Assembly: GCA_002365175.1 (NCBI GenBank) | Contig: DEZK01000013.1 | Span: 84,055 to 148,054, forward strand | Direction of reading: 5' to 3' | Source of the DNA: Raskinella chloraquaticus (SeqCode) | GTDB lineage: Bacteria; Pseudomonadota; Alphaproteobacteria; Rhizobiales; UBA4765 | DNA length: 64,000 nucleotides | In this document: one piece after another, positions 1-9,430 of the stretch | Position numbering within the stretch: position 1 is the stretch's first letter | How the letters are laid out: each line of letters begins with the position of its first letter | Notes under the pieces: model-generated | What the model was told of the DNA's origin: nothing | Seen by the model: only the letters and a program-made list of their open reading frames with translations | Databases searched by the model: none | Program-made: the position numbers and the translations under genes

Positions 1-651
1 CGCTCGGTCCCGCCGCCGGAAATGGTCGCCAATCTGCGTGCTGACAATATCGACGGCTTCCTTGCCCCTGACCCCGTCAACCAGCGGGCGGTCTATGACG
101 GCGTCGGCTTCATCCACATCCTGTCGAAAGAAATATGGGACGGCCACCCGTGTTGTGCCTTCGCCGCCTCGCGGGAATTCGTGACGACGATGCCCAACAC
201 CTACAAGGCCCTGCTGAAGTCGATCATCGAGGCAACGGCCTTCGCCCAGAAGCATGAGAACCGCAAGCAAATCGCCGAAGCGATTGCCCCGGCCAATTAC
301 CTCAACCAGCCCGTGACGGTGGTCGAGCAGGTACTGACCGGCACCTTCGCCGACGGTCTCGGCGCCATCCGCAAGGTCCCGGACCGCATCGCCTTCGATC
401 CCTTCCCTTGGGAAAGCTTTGCGGTGTGGATCCTGACGCAGATGAAGCGCTGGGGGCAGATCAAGGGCGATGTCGATTATGCCTCGATCGCCCGCCAGGT
501 ATTCCTGGCGACTGAAACAAGTGCCGTGATGAAGGAGGCGGGGCTTACTCCTCCCGCCAGCTCGACGAAGGGCTTTTCGGTGATGGGCAAGCCGTTCGAC
601 CCGTCGAAGCCGGCGGAGTATGTGGCGTCCTTCGCGATCAGGCGCGGCTGA
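1..651 (+). CDS. ABC transporter substrate-binding protein, nitrate/cyanate type (5' truncated by window)
   Basis: The frame is open from the first base, so the N-terminus, including any signal peptide, lies outside the window; about 216 C-terminal residues are visible. The stretch around WDGHPCCAFAASREFV resembles the NrtA/CmpA-type periplasmic binding proteins that capture nitrate, nitrite, cyanate or bicarbonate. It is followed at once by a permease and an ATPase of the same transporter class, and then by cyanase. The substrate is therefore inferred to be cyanate, or several small anions. Substrate residues cannot be read from this fragment, so nitrate remains possible. Confidence 0.8.
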   Translation, partial: RSVPPPEMVANLRADNIDGFLAPDPVNQRAVYDGVGFIHILSKEIWDGHPCCAFAASREFVTTMPNTYKALLKSIIEATAFAQKHENRKQIAEAIAPANYLNQPVTVVEQVLTGTFADGLGAIRKVPDRIAFDPFPWESFAVWILTQMKRWGQIKGDVDYASIARQVFLATETSAVMKEAGLTPPASSTKGFSVMGKPFDPSKPAEYVASFAIRRG

Positions 652-655
652 GGGA

Positions 656-1495
656 ATGACAACGTCACTGCCCTTTCGTGCCGGCCTGCTGTCGCTGGTA
701 ATCCTGGCGATTTTCCTCGGCGCCTGGCATATCGCCACCGCAGGATCGACACCGATCGCCAATATCGACCCCGAATACGCAAAATTGCTTGGACAGACTG
801 CGACGCAGGGAAAATCGGCGATGCCCGGTCCGCTCGATGTCGGGCGGGCTTTGTGGACGCATCTGCGCGATCCTTTCTATGATCGCGGCACCAATGACAA
901 GGGGATCGGCGTCCAGATCGCCTGGTCGGTTGCGCGCGTGGCGGCGGGATACGGGCTTGCGATCCTGGTGGCACTGCCGCTGGGGTTCGTCATCGGCATG
1001 TCGGCGTTGATCAGCCGGGCGCTTGATCCGTTCATCCAGATCATGAAACCCATTTCACCCCTCGCCTGGATGCCGCTCGCGCTCTACACCATCAAGGATT
1101 CAGGGCTGTCGGCCATCTTCGTTATCTTCATCTGTTCCTTGTGGCCGATGCTGATCAATACGGCGTTCGGTGTTGCCAGTGTCCGGCGCGAATGGCTCAA
1201 CGTCGCGCGTACCCTTGAGGTCGGGCCACTGCGCAAGGCCTTTACCGTCATTCTGCCCGCCGCAGCGCCGACGATCCTGACCGGCATGCGTATTTCGATC
1301 GGCATTGCCTGGCTGGTGATCGTCGCCGCCGAGATGCTGGTTGGCGGCACAGGCATTGGCTATTTCGTGTGGAATGAGTGGAACAACCTGTCGATCACCA
1401 ATGTCATCATTGCGATTTTAGTCATCGGCGTCGTTGGCATGGCGCTTGACCTGGTGCTGTCGCGCCTGACCCGCCTCGTTAGTTATCCGGAATAG
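656..1495 (+). CDS. ABC transporter permease, NrtB/CynB type
   Basis: Inner-membrane permease of about 279 residues, the usual length for NrtB/SsuC-type permeases. Several hydrophobic helices are visible, and the cytoplasmic EAA loop lies near residues 178-210 (LEVGPLRKAFTVILPAAAPT, then GMRISIGIAW). The chosen ATG at 656 lies four bases after the upstream stop; an earlier in-frame start at 620 would overlap the binding-protein gene and gives no recognisable extra domain. It forms the membrane channel with the upstream binding protein and the downstream ATPase. The cyanate assignment rests on cynS in the same gene string. Confidence 0.85.
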   Translation: MTTSLPFRAGLLSLVILAIFLGAWHIATAGSTPIANIDPEYAKLLGQTATQGKSAMPGPLDVGRALWTHLRDPFYDRGTNDKGIGVQIAWSVARVAAGYGLAILVALPLGFVIGMSALISRALDPFIQIMKPISPLAWMPLALYTIKDSGLSAIFVIFICSLWPMLINTAFGVASVRREWLNVARTLEVGPLRKAFTVILPAAAPTILTGMRISIGIAWLVIVAAEMLVGGTGIGYFVWNEWNNLSITNVIIAILVIGVVGMALDLVLSRLTRLVSYPE

Positions 1496-1500
1496 GTGAG

Positions 1501-2406
1501 ATGTCAGAGCGTTTCATCTCGATTGAGGGCATCGCCCGCGCCTATCCTGCGGCTGACGGATTGCCGATCGCGGTGTTTGAGGATTTGTGGTTTTCGATAC
1601 GTCGTGGCGAATTCGTCTGCGCCATCGGCCATTCAGGTTGTGGCAAGACGACGGTATTGAACATCCTTGCGGGTCTTGATGAGCCGTCCACGGGTGTTGT
1701 CGTGGTCGACGGCAAGGGCATAGAAGGCCCTAGCCTCGACCGCGCGGTCATTTTCCAGTCGCACGCCTTGCTGCCGTGGAAAACGGTGCTCGGCAATGTC
1801 GCTTATGCGGTGAAATCGCGCTGGCCCAATTGGTCAGCCGACAAGATCAAGGCGCATGCCGAAAAAGCGCTGGGTGTGGTTGGCCTTTCAGGTGCTGAAT
1901 TCAAGAAGCCTGCTGAGCTCTCCGGCGGCATGAAGCAGCGTGTCGGCATTGCGCGCGCGCTGTCGATTGAGCCGAAAATCCTGTTGATGGATGAACCCTT
2001 CTCCGCACTCGATGCACTGACGCGCGGCACGCTGCAAGACGAGGTCCGGCGGATCTGTCGCGATACGAGCCAGACAGTGTTCATGATCACCCATGACGTT
2101 GACGAAGCGATTTATCTTGCCGACAAAATTGTGCTGATGACCAATGGTCCGGGCGCTCAAATCGCCGAAATCGTTGACAACCCGCTGCCGATCGATCGCG
2201 CACGCACGGAAGTGCACAAGCACCCGGACTATTACGCGGTGCGCAATCATATCGTCGATTTTCTTGTATCGCGCTCCAAGAATTTTGCCGAGGAACAGGC
2301 GGCGCGCGTTGCCGGCGGCTTACCGCGCAATAATCGTCACCCGCCGGTTGTCCGACCGCTTGCCGCCCCTGCCCTCATGCCAGCAGCAACACGCGCCGCA
2401 AGCTAG
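1501..2406 (+). CDS. ABC transporter ATP-binding protein, NrtD/CynD type
   Basis: Cytoplasmic ATPase of 301 residues that powers the importer. Walker A is GHSGCGKTTVLN near residue 43, the ABC signature is LSGGMKQRVGIARAL near 140, Walker B is ILLMDEPFSALD near 160, and the H-loop is MITHDVDEAIYL. The gene starts five bases after the permease stop. The region after about residue 235 is a short family-typical tail rather than a second domain, so this is not the NrtC fusion type. Nitrate, taurine and cyanate ATPases are nearly indistinguishable by motif; context favours cyanate. Confidence 0.85.
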   Translation: MSERFISIEGIARAYPAADGLPIAVFEDLWFSIRRGEFVCAIGHSGCGKTTVLNILAGLDEPSTGVVVVDGKGIEGPSLDRAVIFQSHALLPWKTVLGNVAYAVKSRWPNWSADKIKAHAEKALGVVGLSGAEFKKPAELSGGMKQRVGIARALSIEPKILLMDEPFSALDALTRGTLQDEVRRICRDTSQTVFMITHDVDEAIYLADKIVLMTNGPGAQIAEIVDNPLPIDRARTEVHKHPDYYAVRNHIVDFLVSRSKNFAEEQAARVAGGLPRNNRHPPVVRPLAAPALMPAATRAAS

Positions 2407-2440
2407 CTTTGTTCACACATCACCCTCCAGGGAGTATTCC

Positions 2441-2926
2441 ATGATCCGTGCTCAACTGACCGAAAAAATCCTCGATATCAAGCGTCGGAATGGCTGGACG
2501 TGGAAGTATATCGTCGACCATATCAACGGCATGGCGCCGACCCTCGTCGTGGGAGCGCTGCTTGGCCAGATGAAGCTCGTCAGGCCTCTTGCCAGGCGGG
2601 CTGCCGAACTGTTCGGCCTGTCGGCGGAAGAAGAGGCGATGCTGAACGAGGTGCCCAATCGTGGCACGCCGATGCCGCCAACCGATCCGCTGATCTATCG
2701 CTTCTACGAGATGGTGATGATCAACGGCCCGGCGTGGAAGGCGCTGATCGAGGAGGAATTCGGCGACGGCATCATGTCGGCCATCGATTTTGACTGCCAT
2801 ATCGAGCGCCAGCCAAACCCCAAGGGCGACCGGGTCAAGATCAATCTCACCGGCAAGTTCCTGCCCTACAAATATTACGGCAATGAGCAGGGCGTTCCTG
2901 AATATGGCTTCAAGGAACAAGGCTGA
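2441..2926 (+). CDS. cynS: Cyanase (cyanate hydratase)
   Basis: Catalyses bicarbonate-dependent breakdown of cyanate to ammonia and CO2, which detoxifies cyanate and supplies nitrogen. At 161 residues it is slightly longer than typical cyanases because of a short C-terminal tail after LTGKFLPYKYYGNEQ. The catalytic residues of the E. coli enzyme (Arg96, Glu99, Ser122) correspond to Arg87 and Glu90 in YRFYEM and Ser113 in IMSAIDFDCH. The N-terminal part has the expected helix-turn-helix-like dimerisation fold. The start at 2441 follows a GGGAG ribosome-binding site, 34 bases after the ABC ATPase gene, which suggests co-expression with the importer. Confidence 0.95.
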   Translation: MIRAQLTEKILDIKRRNGWTWKYIVDHINGMAPTLVVGALLGQMKLVRPLARRAAELFGLSAEEEAMLNEVPNRGTPMPPTDPLIYRFYEMVMINGPAWKALIEEEFGDGIMSAIDFDCHIERQPNPKGDRVKINLTGKFLPYKYYGNEQGVPEYGFKEQG

Positions 2927-2992
2927 GCGCGCAGGATCATCTGCCTGCACTGCGAGAGGATCAGGGAGCCGCCTGCCAGCGGCCCCCGAGGC

Positions 2993-3268
2993 TCAACGAC
3001 GACGAGGCGCGCCGCGAAAAGCACCACCGCCGGGAGGTGGGCCACCTTCGCCCTTATGGCGGAAGGTCAGGCGACCACGATCAAGATCGTAGGGCGTCAT
3101 TTCAACCGTGACGCGATCACCGGCCAGCGTCTTGATGCGGTTTTTCTTCATCTTGCCGGCAGTATAGGCGACCACCACATGGTCGTTTTCCAGCTTCACC
3201 CGGAATTTGGCATCGGGCAGGACTTCAAGAACCGTGCCTTCAAATTCCAGTGCTTCTTCTTTCGCCAT
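2993..3268 (-). CDS. infA: Translation initiation factor IF-1
   Basis: A 91-residue protein with the single S1-type OB fold of IF-1 in residues 1-72 (MAKEEALEFEGTVLEVLPDA, ENDHVVVAYTAGKMKKNRIK, VTVEMTPYDLDRGRLTFRHK). IF-1 binds the 30S A site during initiation. E. coli IF-1 is 72 residues; this protein continues with a Gly/Pro-rich tail ending in RRR. The tail resembles the extended IF-1 paralogues of some alphaproteobacteria, so a second standard infA may exist elsewhere. It is monocistronic and converges with cynS. Confidence 0.92.
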   Translation of the reverse strand: MAKEEALEFEGTVLEVLPDAKFRVKLENDHVVVAYTAGKMKKNRIKTLAGDRVTVEMTPYDLDRGRLTFRHKGEGGPPPGGGAFRGAPRRR

Positions 3269-3383
3269 CTAGGTCGATTGCTCCATCAGCTATTCAAAAT
3301 ATTGCGGACCAGCTTGTCCTCGCATGTGCGCTGCACAGGCTTTTATACGGTTTTTCGCTTTCCTCAAGCACCAAACGCGCTGG

Positions 3384-4112
3384 TCAGCCATCCACCTTCG
3401 CGGCGGCACGCCGTGCGCGATAGGCATCAATATGAATTTCAAGCTCCGCCCGGTCAGTCATGCCAGCCGGTTTGAGGCGGGTCGCGCAAGCCTGCTGGAA
3501 CGGCACGAAGCGCTCATGGGCGACGCCAAGCAGGCGGCGCAATTCGACGAGTGGCTCCCCATGATCATCAACGCGCAGGTCGAGATCGGGAAAGGCCTCG
3601 CTCGTCCATATTTTGAGGGCGGCTGACTGCTTGCCGCGTTTGTCACCGCCTGCCTGCTGGCCGGCCTCAAGCGCGCGCAGCAGACGTTCGTCAAATTCGA
3701 GATCCGCGCCGGCGATATAGGCTTTCAGTGTTTCGTCCACCACTTGCGGACCAGCCAGCATGTTACCGGCAACCGAAACGAAGGGCGCTGACACCGATCC
3801 GCACCAGTCGATGCATTCGCTACCGGTAAAGCGGGCCGTCTGGCCTTCGCGGTCGATGACGTGGAGCTGGCGATGCTCGCGCCCGCTATCGGCAGCCGTC
3901 AGAATGGCGATGACGTCGCTGGCGCTGCGTCCCTCCTGCAGAAGGCGGTGACCGTCGACCATGTAAAGCGGGTTGGTGAAGGCCTGCGAGGCGAGCGCGC
4001 CGATCAGCCCGCCACCGGCTGGCACGCGGGCGCCAACCGCAAAGGCGCAGGTGGTGACGGCGACAGCGTAGGCGCCGCTTCTTTTGTCTTTGGCGACAAT
4101 CGACCACGTCAT
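3384..4112 (-). CDS. DUF1028 family protein (putative Ntn-hydrolase-like)
   Basis: A 242-residue DUF1028 protein with the characteristic opening TWSIVAKD, a central AGNMLAGPQVVD segment and no signal peptide. DUF1028 proteins are thought to have an Ntn-hydrolase-like fold, but their reaction is not established. It is the last gene of a seven-gene minus-strand operon and lies four bases after the gamma-glutamyltransferase stop. That context suggests hydrolysis of an amide or peptide brought in by the dipeptide-type ABC importer; the substrate is unknown. Confidence 0.85.
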   Translation of the reverse strand: MTWSIVAKDKRSGAYAVAVTTCAFAVGARVPAGGGLIGALASQAFTNPLYMVDGHRLLQEGRSASDVIAILTAADSGREHRQLHVIDREGQTARFTGSECIDWCGSVSAPFVSVAGNMLAGPQVVDETLKAYIAGADLEFDERLLRALEAGQQAGGDKRGKQSAALKIWTSEAFPDLDLRVDDHGEPLVELRRLLGVAHERFVPFQQACATRLKPAGMTDRAELEIHIDAYRARRAAAKVDG

Positions 4113-4115
4113 GCC

Positions 4116-5921
4116 TCAGCGCCCGACCGCATATGCCTGCATGAGGCGCGGCGTCGCGGCTGCGTGCAGCACGCCGTCCGGGCGGATGCCGGCAGCCGTC
4201 AGACGGCCCACCGACCATTCCGCCGCCACCTCGACGCGGTGGCCGCGCGCTTCCAGCGCTTTCAGTGCGGCATCGCCAATGGATGCTTCGACCGTCAACT
4301 GCCCAGGATTGGCCTCGCGCGGATAGAAGGAGGAGGGAAAATGCTGGGTGTGGAAGAGCGGCAGATCGATTGATTCCTGGAGGTTCAGACCGTGATGAAC
4401 ATGACGCAGGAAAAGCGAGAGCTGCCATTGCTCCTGCTGGTCGCCGCCCGGCGTACCAAAGACCAGACGCGGCTTGCCATCTCTCGAGGCCAGCGTCGGG
4501 GTCAGCGTCGTGCGTGGCCGCTTGCCGGGCGCGAGCGATGCCGGCAGCCCCTCCTCGAGCCAGAACATCTGCGCGCGCGTGTTGAGTGCAAAGCCAAGCT
4601 CGGGGATGACGGGAGAGGATTGCAGCCAGCCGCCCGAGGGGGTTGCCGAAATCATATTGCCCCACTGGTCGATGGCATCAATGTGGACGGTATCGCCACG
4701 GCGCGCCGTGCCAGCCGCCTGCATGCTCTGCATCGTCGGCTCGCCGAACGTGCCAGCTGTCTGCTGTACCGAGCCCAATTTGCGTACCCCTTTCAGCATG
4801 CGCGCCACCTGCAATTCATAGCCCGGTATGGTGCCCGGGCGCAGCTCGTGCGAGGCGCGCGGCCCGATCAATTTGCGCCGCTCATCGGCATAAGTCCCGG
4901 ACAGAAGCTGCTCGATCGGTACCTTCACGAAAGCCGGGTCGCCGTAATAGGCCTCGCGGTCGGCGAAGGCGAGCTTCATGGCCTCGGCGAGCGTGTGGAC
5001 GAAGGCTTCACCTGCCGGATCAAGGGCAGCGATATCGGTACCTTCCAGCAGCGCCAGCGTCTGCAGGAAAACAGGCCCCTGCCCCCACGGTCCCGTCTTG
5101 TGGAGCGTCCAGCCGTGATAATCGCGGGTCAGCGGCGCCTCATAGGTGGCCTTCCATCCCGCCAGATCATCGCCGGTGAGCAGCCCCTTATGGCGGCGCC
5201 CCGATGCATCGAGCACCTCTTCGGTGCGGCAGAAGCGGTCCATCGCCTCGGCGATGAAACCGCGATAATAGATGTCGCGTGCCGCCTCGAACTGGCCGTC
5301 GCGGTCAGGCGTGCGGGCTTCGGCTTCGCCGAGCAGACGGAGCCAGCAGGCGGCAAGTGCCGGATTGGCAAAAAGTTCGCGGGCTTTCGGCGCTTCGCCT
5401 CTTGGTAACCAGACCTCGCCGGACGTTGGCCATTCACTTGTGAACAGATCGCGCAGCCCGGAAATCGTATCGGCAACGCGCGGCAGCATGGGATGGCCCC
5501 TGCCGGCATAGCCGATGGCCGGCTCCAGAATATCGCGCAGCCGCAATCTGCCGTGATCGCGCACCAGCTGCATCCATGCGTCAAAGGCGCCGGGAACGAC
5601 CGTTGCCAGCAGGCCGGAGCCTGGAATGAGATCAAGACCCAGTCCCTTGAAAGCCTGAATGGTGGCGCCCGCCGGCGCGCTGCCCTGTCCGCACAAGACC
5701 TCAACCTTGTCATTCTTCGCCGAATAGAAAATCGCCGGCACCTCACCGCCTGGCCCGCACAGATGCGGTTCAACGATCTGCAGGACAAAGGCCGCGGCCG
5801 CGCACGCATCAAAAGCCGTGCCGTTCCTTTCCAGCATCGACATACCGGTCTGCGAGGCAAGCCAGTGGGTGGAGGTGACGACGCCAAACGTCGCGAGGAT
5901 TTCAGGGCGGGTTGTGAACAT
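4116..5921 (-). CDS. Gamma-glutamyltransferase family protein
   Basis: A 601-residue protein of the gamma-glutamyltransferase (Ntn-hydrolase) family, which hydrolyses or transfers the gamma-glutamyl group of glutathione and similar peptides after autocleavage. The nucleophilic threonine is Thr411 in RRGDTVHIDAIDQWGN, followed by ISATPSGG; the N-terminal part has the family's EPHLCGPGGE segment. No signal peptide is visible at MFTTRPEILATFG, so the protein is probably cytoplasmic, unlike the periplasmic E. coli Ggt. It sits 23 bases after the DppC-like permease gene. Acylase-type activities such as cephalosporin acylase occur in the same family and cannot be excluded. Confidence 0.88.
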   Translation of the reverse strand: MFTTRPEILATFGVVTSTHWLASQTGMSMLERNGTAFDACAAAAFVLQIVEPHLCGPGGEVPAIFYSAKNDKVEVLCGQGSAPAGATIQAFKGLGLDLIPGSGLLATVVPGAFDAWMQLVRDHGRLRLRDILEPAIGYAGRGHPMLPRVADTISGLRDLFTSEWPTSGEVWLPRGEAPKARELFANPALAACWLRLLGEAEARTPDRDGQFEAARDIYYRGFIAEAMDRFCRTEEVLDASGRRHKGLLTGDDLAGWKATYEAPLTRDYHGWTLHKTGPWGQGPVFLQTLALLEGTDIAALDPAGEAFVHTLAEAMKLAFADREAYYGDPAFVKVPIEQLLSGTYADERRKLIGPRASHELRPGTIPGYELQVARMLKGVRKLGSVQQTAGTFGEPTMQSMQAAGTARRGDTVHIDAIDQWGNMISATPSGGWLQSSPVIPELGFALNTRAQMFWLEEGLPASLAPGKRPRTTLTPTLASRDGKPRLVFGTPGGDQQEQWQLSLFLRHVHHGLNLQESIDLPLFHTQHFPSSFYPREANPGQLTVEASIGDAALKALEARGHRVEVAAEWSVGRLTAAGIRPDGVLHAAATPRLMQAYAVGR

Positions 5922-5944
5922 GGCTGATCCCTTTTTGTAACTAT

Positions 5945-6817
5945 TCAGGAGCGGCGCGGGTCAAGCGCATCGCGCAGCCCGTCACCCATCAGATTGAACG
6001 CCAGAACGACCACGAAAATGGCAAGACCCGGCCATAACGACATCCACGGCGCCTGCTCGATAAAATTCTTGGCGGTGTTCAGCATGGAGCCCCAGGAGGG
6101 CGATGGCGGTTGCTGGCCAAGTCCGAGGAAGCTGAGGCTTGCTTCGGCGATGATGGCTGAGGCGGTGGCAAGCGTTGCCTGCACGATGACAGGCGCGATG
6201 ACATTGGGCAGCACATGACGGATCAAAATGACATGATGGGGCAGGCCGATGGCGCGCGCACCCTCGACATAGTCCTCGGCCTTCACCGAAATCACCTGTC
6301 CGCGCGTCAGACGCACGAAGATCGGCATGGCGGCAAGGCCAATGGCGACCATGGCGTTGGCGAGCGAGGGTCCGAGAAACGCTGCCAGGGCAATCGCCAG
6401 AATAAGGAACGGGCAGGCCAGCAATGCCTCGGTGCATCGCGAGATGACCATGTCAACAAGTCCGCCGTAATAGCCCGCGATCAGACCAATCGGCAGGCCG
6501 ATGGCAATGGCAATGGAGACCGAGATGACGCCGGCCATCAACGAGGCGCGAGCACCATAAAGCATGCGCGCGAACAGGTCGCGCCCGAGTTCGTCTGTTC
6601 CCAGCCAGTAGGCGAGGCCTGGTGGCTTGCGAATGGCCAGGAAATTGGTGGTGTTTGGATCGTAGCGTGTGATCAGGGGGGCCAGGATCGCCATCGCCAG
6701 GATCAGCGCGATGACACAGGCGCCGGCGACGGCGCCACGGTTGGACAGAAAACGGGTGAGCGCGCGAGAGCGCGCTCTTGGGGCAGAGATTTGTGCATTG
6801 GTGGCAAGGAGTGTCAT
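5945..6817 (-). CDS. Peptide ABC transporter permease, DppC type
   Basis: Inner-membrane permease of about 290 residues. The OppC N-terminal region precedes the permease domain, whose EAA loop reads EGARAIGLPHHVILIRHVLP. The C-terminal SFLGLGQQPPSPSWGSML motif is typical of DppC, OppC and GsiD. The start at 6817 overlaps the stop of the preceding permease gene by four bases (ATGA); a longer in-frame extension upstream overlaps that gene heavily and has no homology-like features. It pairs with the DppB-type permease. Confidence 0.9.
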   Translation of the reverse strand: MTLLATNAQISAPRARSRALTRFLSNRGAVAGACVIALILAMAILAPLITRYDPNTTNFLAIRKPPGLAYWLGTDELGRDLFARMLYGARASLMAGVISVSIAIAIGLPIGLIAGYYGGLVDMVISRCTEALLACPFLILAIALAAFLGPSLANAMVAIGLAAMPIFVRLTRGQVISVKAEDYVEGARAIGLPHHVILIRHVLPNVIAPVIVQATLATASAIIAEASLSFLGLGQQPPSPSWGSMLNTAKNFIEQAPWMSLWPGLAIFVVVLAFNLMGDGLRDALDPRRS

Positions 6818-7770
6818 CGCGTGCCCCTCAGGCGCGGATTGACGATCACATAGAGGATATCGGCCAGGAGATTCATGGCGATGAAGCCGACCGCCACGCA
6901 CAGCACCACGCCCTGGACGACAGAATAATCCCGGTTGAAGACGCCATCGACGATGAGTTTGCCAAAGCCTGGAATGGAGAAAATCTGCTCGGTCAGAACA
7001 GCACCCGCCATCAACTCGCCAAACAGCAGGGTGGCAATCGAGACCACAGGGATAAGGGCGTTGCGGAAGGCGTGTTTCCACACGACTGCTGGTTCAAACA
7101 GGCCCTTGGCGCGGGCGGTGCGCACATAATCTTGGCTCAATACCTCCAACATCGATGATCGGGTATGGCGCATGATGGTGGCGGCAAGCGCGTTACCCAG
7201 AACAAAGGCTGGCATGATCATCGTCTGCAGAGCGCGCCACGGGTCTTCCCACAGAGAGACGAAGCCTGACGCCGGCAGCAGGCGGAAATTCACCGACACG
7301 ATGAGAATAAGAATGATGCCCAGCCAGAAATTGGGGATCGACAGACCCGACAGAGCCATCGTCGACACCGCGCTGTCGACCCAGGTCCCTTTGCGGGTGG
7401 CGGCAAAGACACCCAGGGGAATACCGATCCCCAAGGCAAAGATCATGGCAAAAGCCGCCAACTGCAGGGTAACCGGCAATTTCTGCACGATGAGAGCAGA
7501 TACCGAGGCACCGGTGCGCAATGAAGCGCCAAAATTACCCTGCACCACTTGTTTGATCCACGCCCAGTACTGCAGCGGAATGGGGTCGTCGAAGCGATAG
7601 AGCTCGCGCAGATAGGCCAGCACCTGCGGGTCGCGCTCCTCGCCGGCAATGACCAGAACGGGGTCCCCTGGCAGCAGTTTCTGCAGGCCAAAAACGAAAA
7701 TTGACACGAGTATGAGCGTCGGCAAGGCGATCAGCAGGCGTCGGGCGATCATCTCCAGCACGACGAGCAC
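6814..7770 (-). CDS. Peptide ABC transporter permease, DppB type
   Basis: A 318-residue membrane protein with the DppB/OppB/GsiC layout: the N-terminal helix LLIALPTLILVSIFVFGLQ, the LLPGDPVL region, and the EAA loop VRTARAKGLFEPAVVWKHAF. Several transmembrane helices are evident. Its stop codon overlaps the start of the DppC-type gene. About 140 bases separate it from the upstream binding-protein gene; I see no gene in that spacer. Substrate class (dipeptide, oligopeptide or glutathione) is not decidable from the permease alone. Confidence 0.9.
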   Translation of the reverse strand: MLVVLEMIARRLLIALPTLILVSIFVFGLQKLLPGDPVLVIAGEERDPQVLAYLRELYRFDDPIPLQYWAWIKQVVQGNFGASLRTGASVSALIVQKLPVTLQLAAFAMIFALGIGIPLGVFAATRKGTWVDSAVSTMALSGLSIPNFWLGIILILIVSVNFRLLPASGFVSLWEDPWRALQTMIMPAFVLGNALAATIMRHTRSSMLEVLSQDYVRTARAKGLFEPAVVWKHAFRNALIPVVSIATLLFGELMAGAVLTEQIFSIPGFGKLIVDGVFNRDYSVVQGVVLCVAVGFIAMNLLADILYVIVNPRLRGTR

Positions 7771-7912
7771 CTCCTGATCCCAAAGGCGTCGGCGCCCTCC
7801 TGATCACCCGGACTTGCCCCGGCCGCAAGCGCCCGAGCCGGACTGTGCCCTGGCGCGAGCCAGCACCGGGGCACACTGGCAAGCTCTGTAAAAAGACACC
7901 GGTGCCTTGTGC

Positions 7913-9430
7913 TCATCTGGTGATTTTCATGCCATTCAACCGGATGATGCCATCAGGATAAGGCACGAAACCATCCACTTTCGCTGACACGACATAGGGC
8001 CAGTTCCAGTAGAGCAGATAGATGATCGGAAGGTCCTCCTGCACAATCTTCTGCACGGCGTCGTAAAGTTTGCGGCGCTCCGCCGGCTCGTATCTGGTCC
8101 GCGCCTCATTCATCAGGCGGTCGACCTCGGCGTTCGAATATTTGCCGTCATTCTGGCCACCGCCAGTCGTCCAGAAGACATGGGTATTGCCATCAGGATC
8201 AGCACGCCCCGACCAGCCGACCGAACTCATCTGAAAACGGCCGGCAACCTGCTCGCGCAGGAGCGTGGCAAATTCTGTCGAACGTATCTTGACGTTGAAG
8301 CCGGCTTCGCCCGCCATCGCCTGAACGACCTCGACGAGGCGCAGGAAGACGGGGTTGTTGGCAGCCTGGATTTCGACGTCGATGGGCGCCTTGTCCAACC
8401 CCGCCTCCTTCAGGAGTTGCCTCGCCTTGGCGACATCGCGGGCGGGTAACTTGATATCGGGGTTATGGGCGAAACTGGACGGCGGGAACGCCTGAATGGC
8501 GGGCGGATAGGTGCCCTCGAACACAACGTCACTCAGCGCCTGACGATCAAGCGAGAGGCTGAAGGCCTGGCGCACGCGCTTGTCGCGCCCCAGCGGGTTG
8601 TCGGCTGCCGGACCGTTGCCGACATTGACGGTCAGGCCTTGATAGCCAAGCCCGGTGATCTCGACATATTTGAGCGATGCATCGCTCTTGACGCTCTTCG
8701 TATCGGTTGGCGCCAGGCGCTCCAGCATGTCAAGATCGCCCGAGCGCAGATTGGCAAGGCGCACGGTCGTATCGGGAATGGCGCGATAGATGACGCGATC
8801 AAACGCATAGTCCTGCTTGCGCCAGTGATCAGCAAAGCGCTCCAGCACGATGCGATCATTCTGGACGCGTTCGACGAATTTATAGGGACCTGAACAGACC
8901 GGCTTTGCCGCGACATCACTGGCGAGTGATTTTGGCGCCAGCATCATCCCAGCGCGATCAGACAGTGCGTAAAGGATCGTGGCATCGGGTTTCGCCAGTT
9001 TGAGGAGGATGGTCGAGGCATCGACCACATCAACAGACGCGATCGACGCCAGCTCGGATTTACGCCGCGAGTCGGCCAGCGTCCGGGCGCGGTCGAGATT
9101 GGCTTTCACCGCCTCGCCGTCCATCGCCTCACCATCGTGGAATTTGACGCCGGCGCGCAGCTTGATGGTGATTGATAGGCCATCGGGAGAGATCGTCCAC
9201 GAGGAAGCGAGCTGCGGCACCAGTTCAAGTTTGGGCGAGATATCGATCAGCTTGTCACAGAGCGCGGCAAAAACCACGCGTCCGACATAGGTATTGCCCT
9301 TGTGCGGATCGAGCGCATCAGGATCTTCCTGCAAGCCGATACGGAAGGTGGATTGCGCCGAGGCGGGCGATGCAGCAGCGCATGCCAGCAAAGCGGCAAG
9401 GCCGGTGGCGAGGAGCGGATATCGGGTCAT
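7913..9430 (-). CDS. Peptide ABC transporter periplasmic substrate-binding protein, DppA/GsiB type
   Basis: A 505-residue solute-binding protein of family 5. A signal peptide occupies roughly residues 1-25 (hydrophobic stretch ending ASPASAQ). The mature protein has family segments such as DALDPHKGNTY and VKFHDGEAMDGEAVKANLDR. It captures peptides, nickel chelates or glutathione in the periplasm. Its start overlaps the stop of the DppF-type ATPase gene by four bases. The co-encoded gamma-glutamyltransferase points to gamma-glutamyl peptides, as for the GsiABCD importer, but this is an inference. Confidence 0.88.
   Translation of the reverse strand: MTRYPLLATGLAALLACAAASPASAQSTFRIGLQEDPDALDPHKGNTYVGRVVFAALCDKLIDISPKLELVPQLASSWTISPDGLSITIKLRAGVKFHDGEAMDGEAVKANLDRARTLADSRRKSELASIASVDVVDASTILLKLAKPDATILYALSDRAGMMLAPKSLASDVAAKPVCSGPYKFVERVQNDRIVLERFADHWRKQDYAFDRVIYRAIPDTTVRLANLRSGDLDMLERLAPTDTKSVKSDASLKYVEITGLGYQGLTVNVGNGPAADNPLGRDKRVRQAFSLSLDRQALSDVVFEGTYPPAIQAFPPSSFAHNPDIKLPARDVAKARQLLKEAGLDKAPIDVEIQAANNPVFLRLVEVVQAMAGEAGFNVKIRSTEFATLLREQVAGRFQMSSVGWSGRADPDGNTHVFWTTGGGQNDGKYSNAEVDRLMNEARTRYEPAERRKLYDAVQKIVQEDLPIIYLLYWNWPYVVSAKVDGFVPYPDGIIRLNGMKITR

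Noticed and set aside
4392..5408. Long open frame on the plus strand opposite the gamma-glutamyltransferase gene
   Set aside because: It is antisense to a clear family member, has no domain-like sequence, and is a by-product of GC-rich codon bias.
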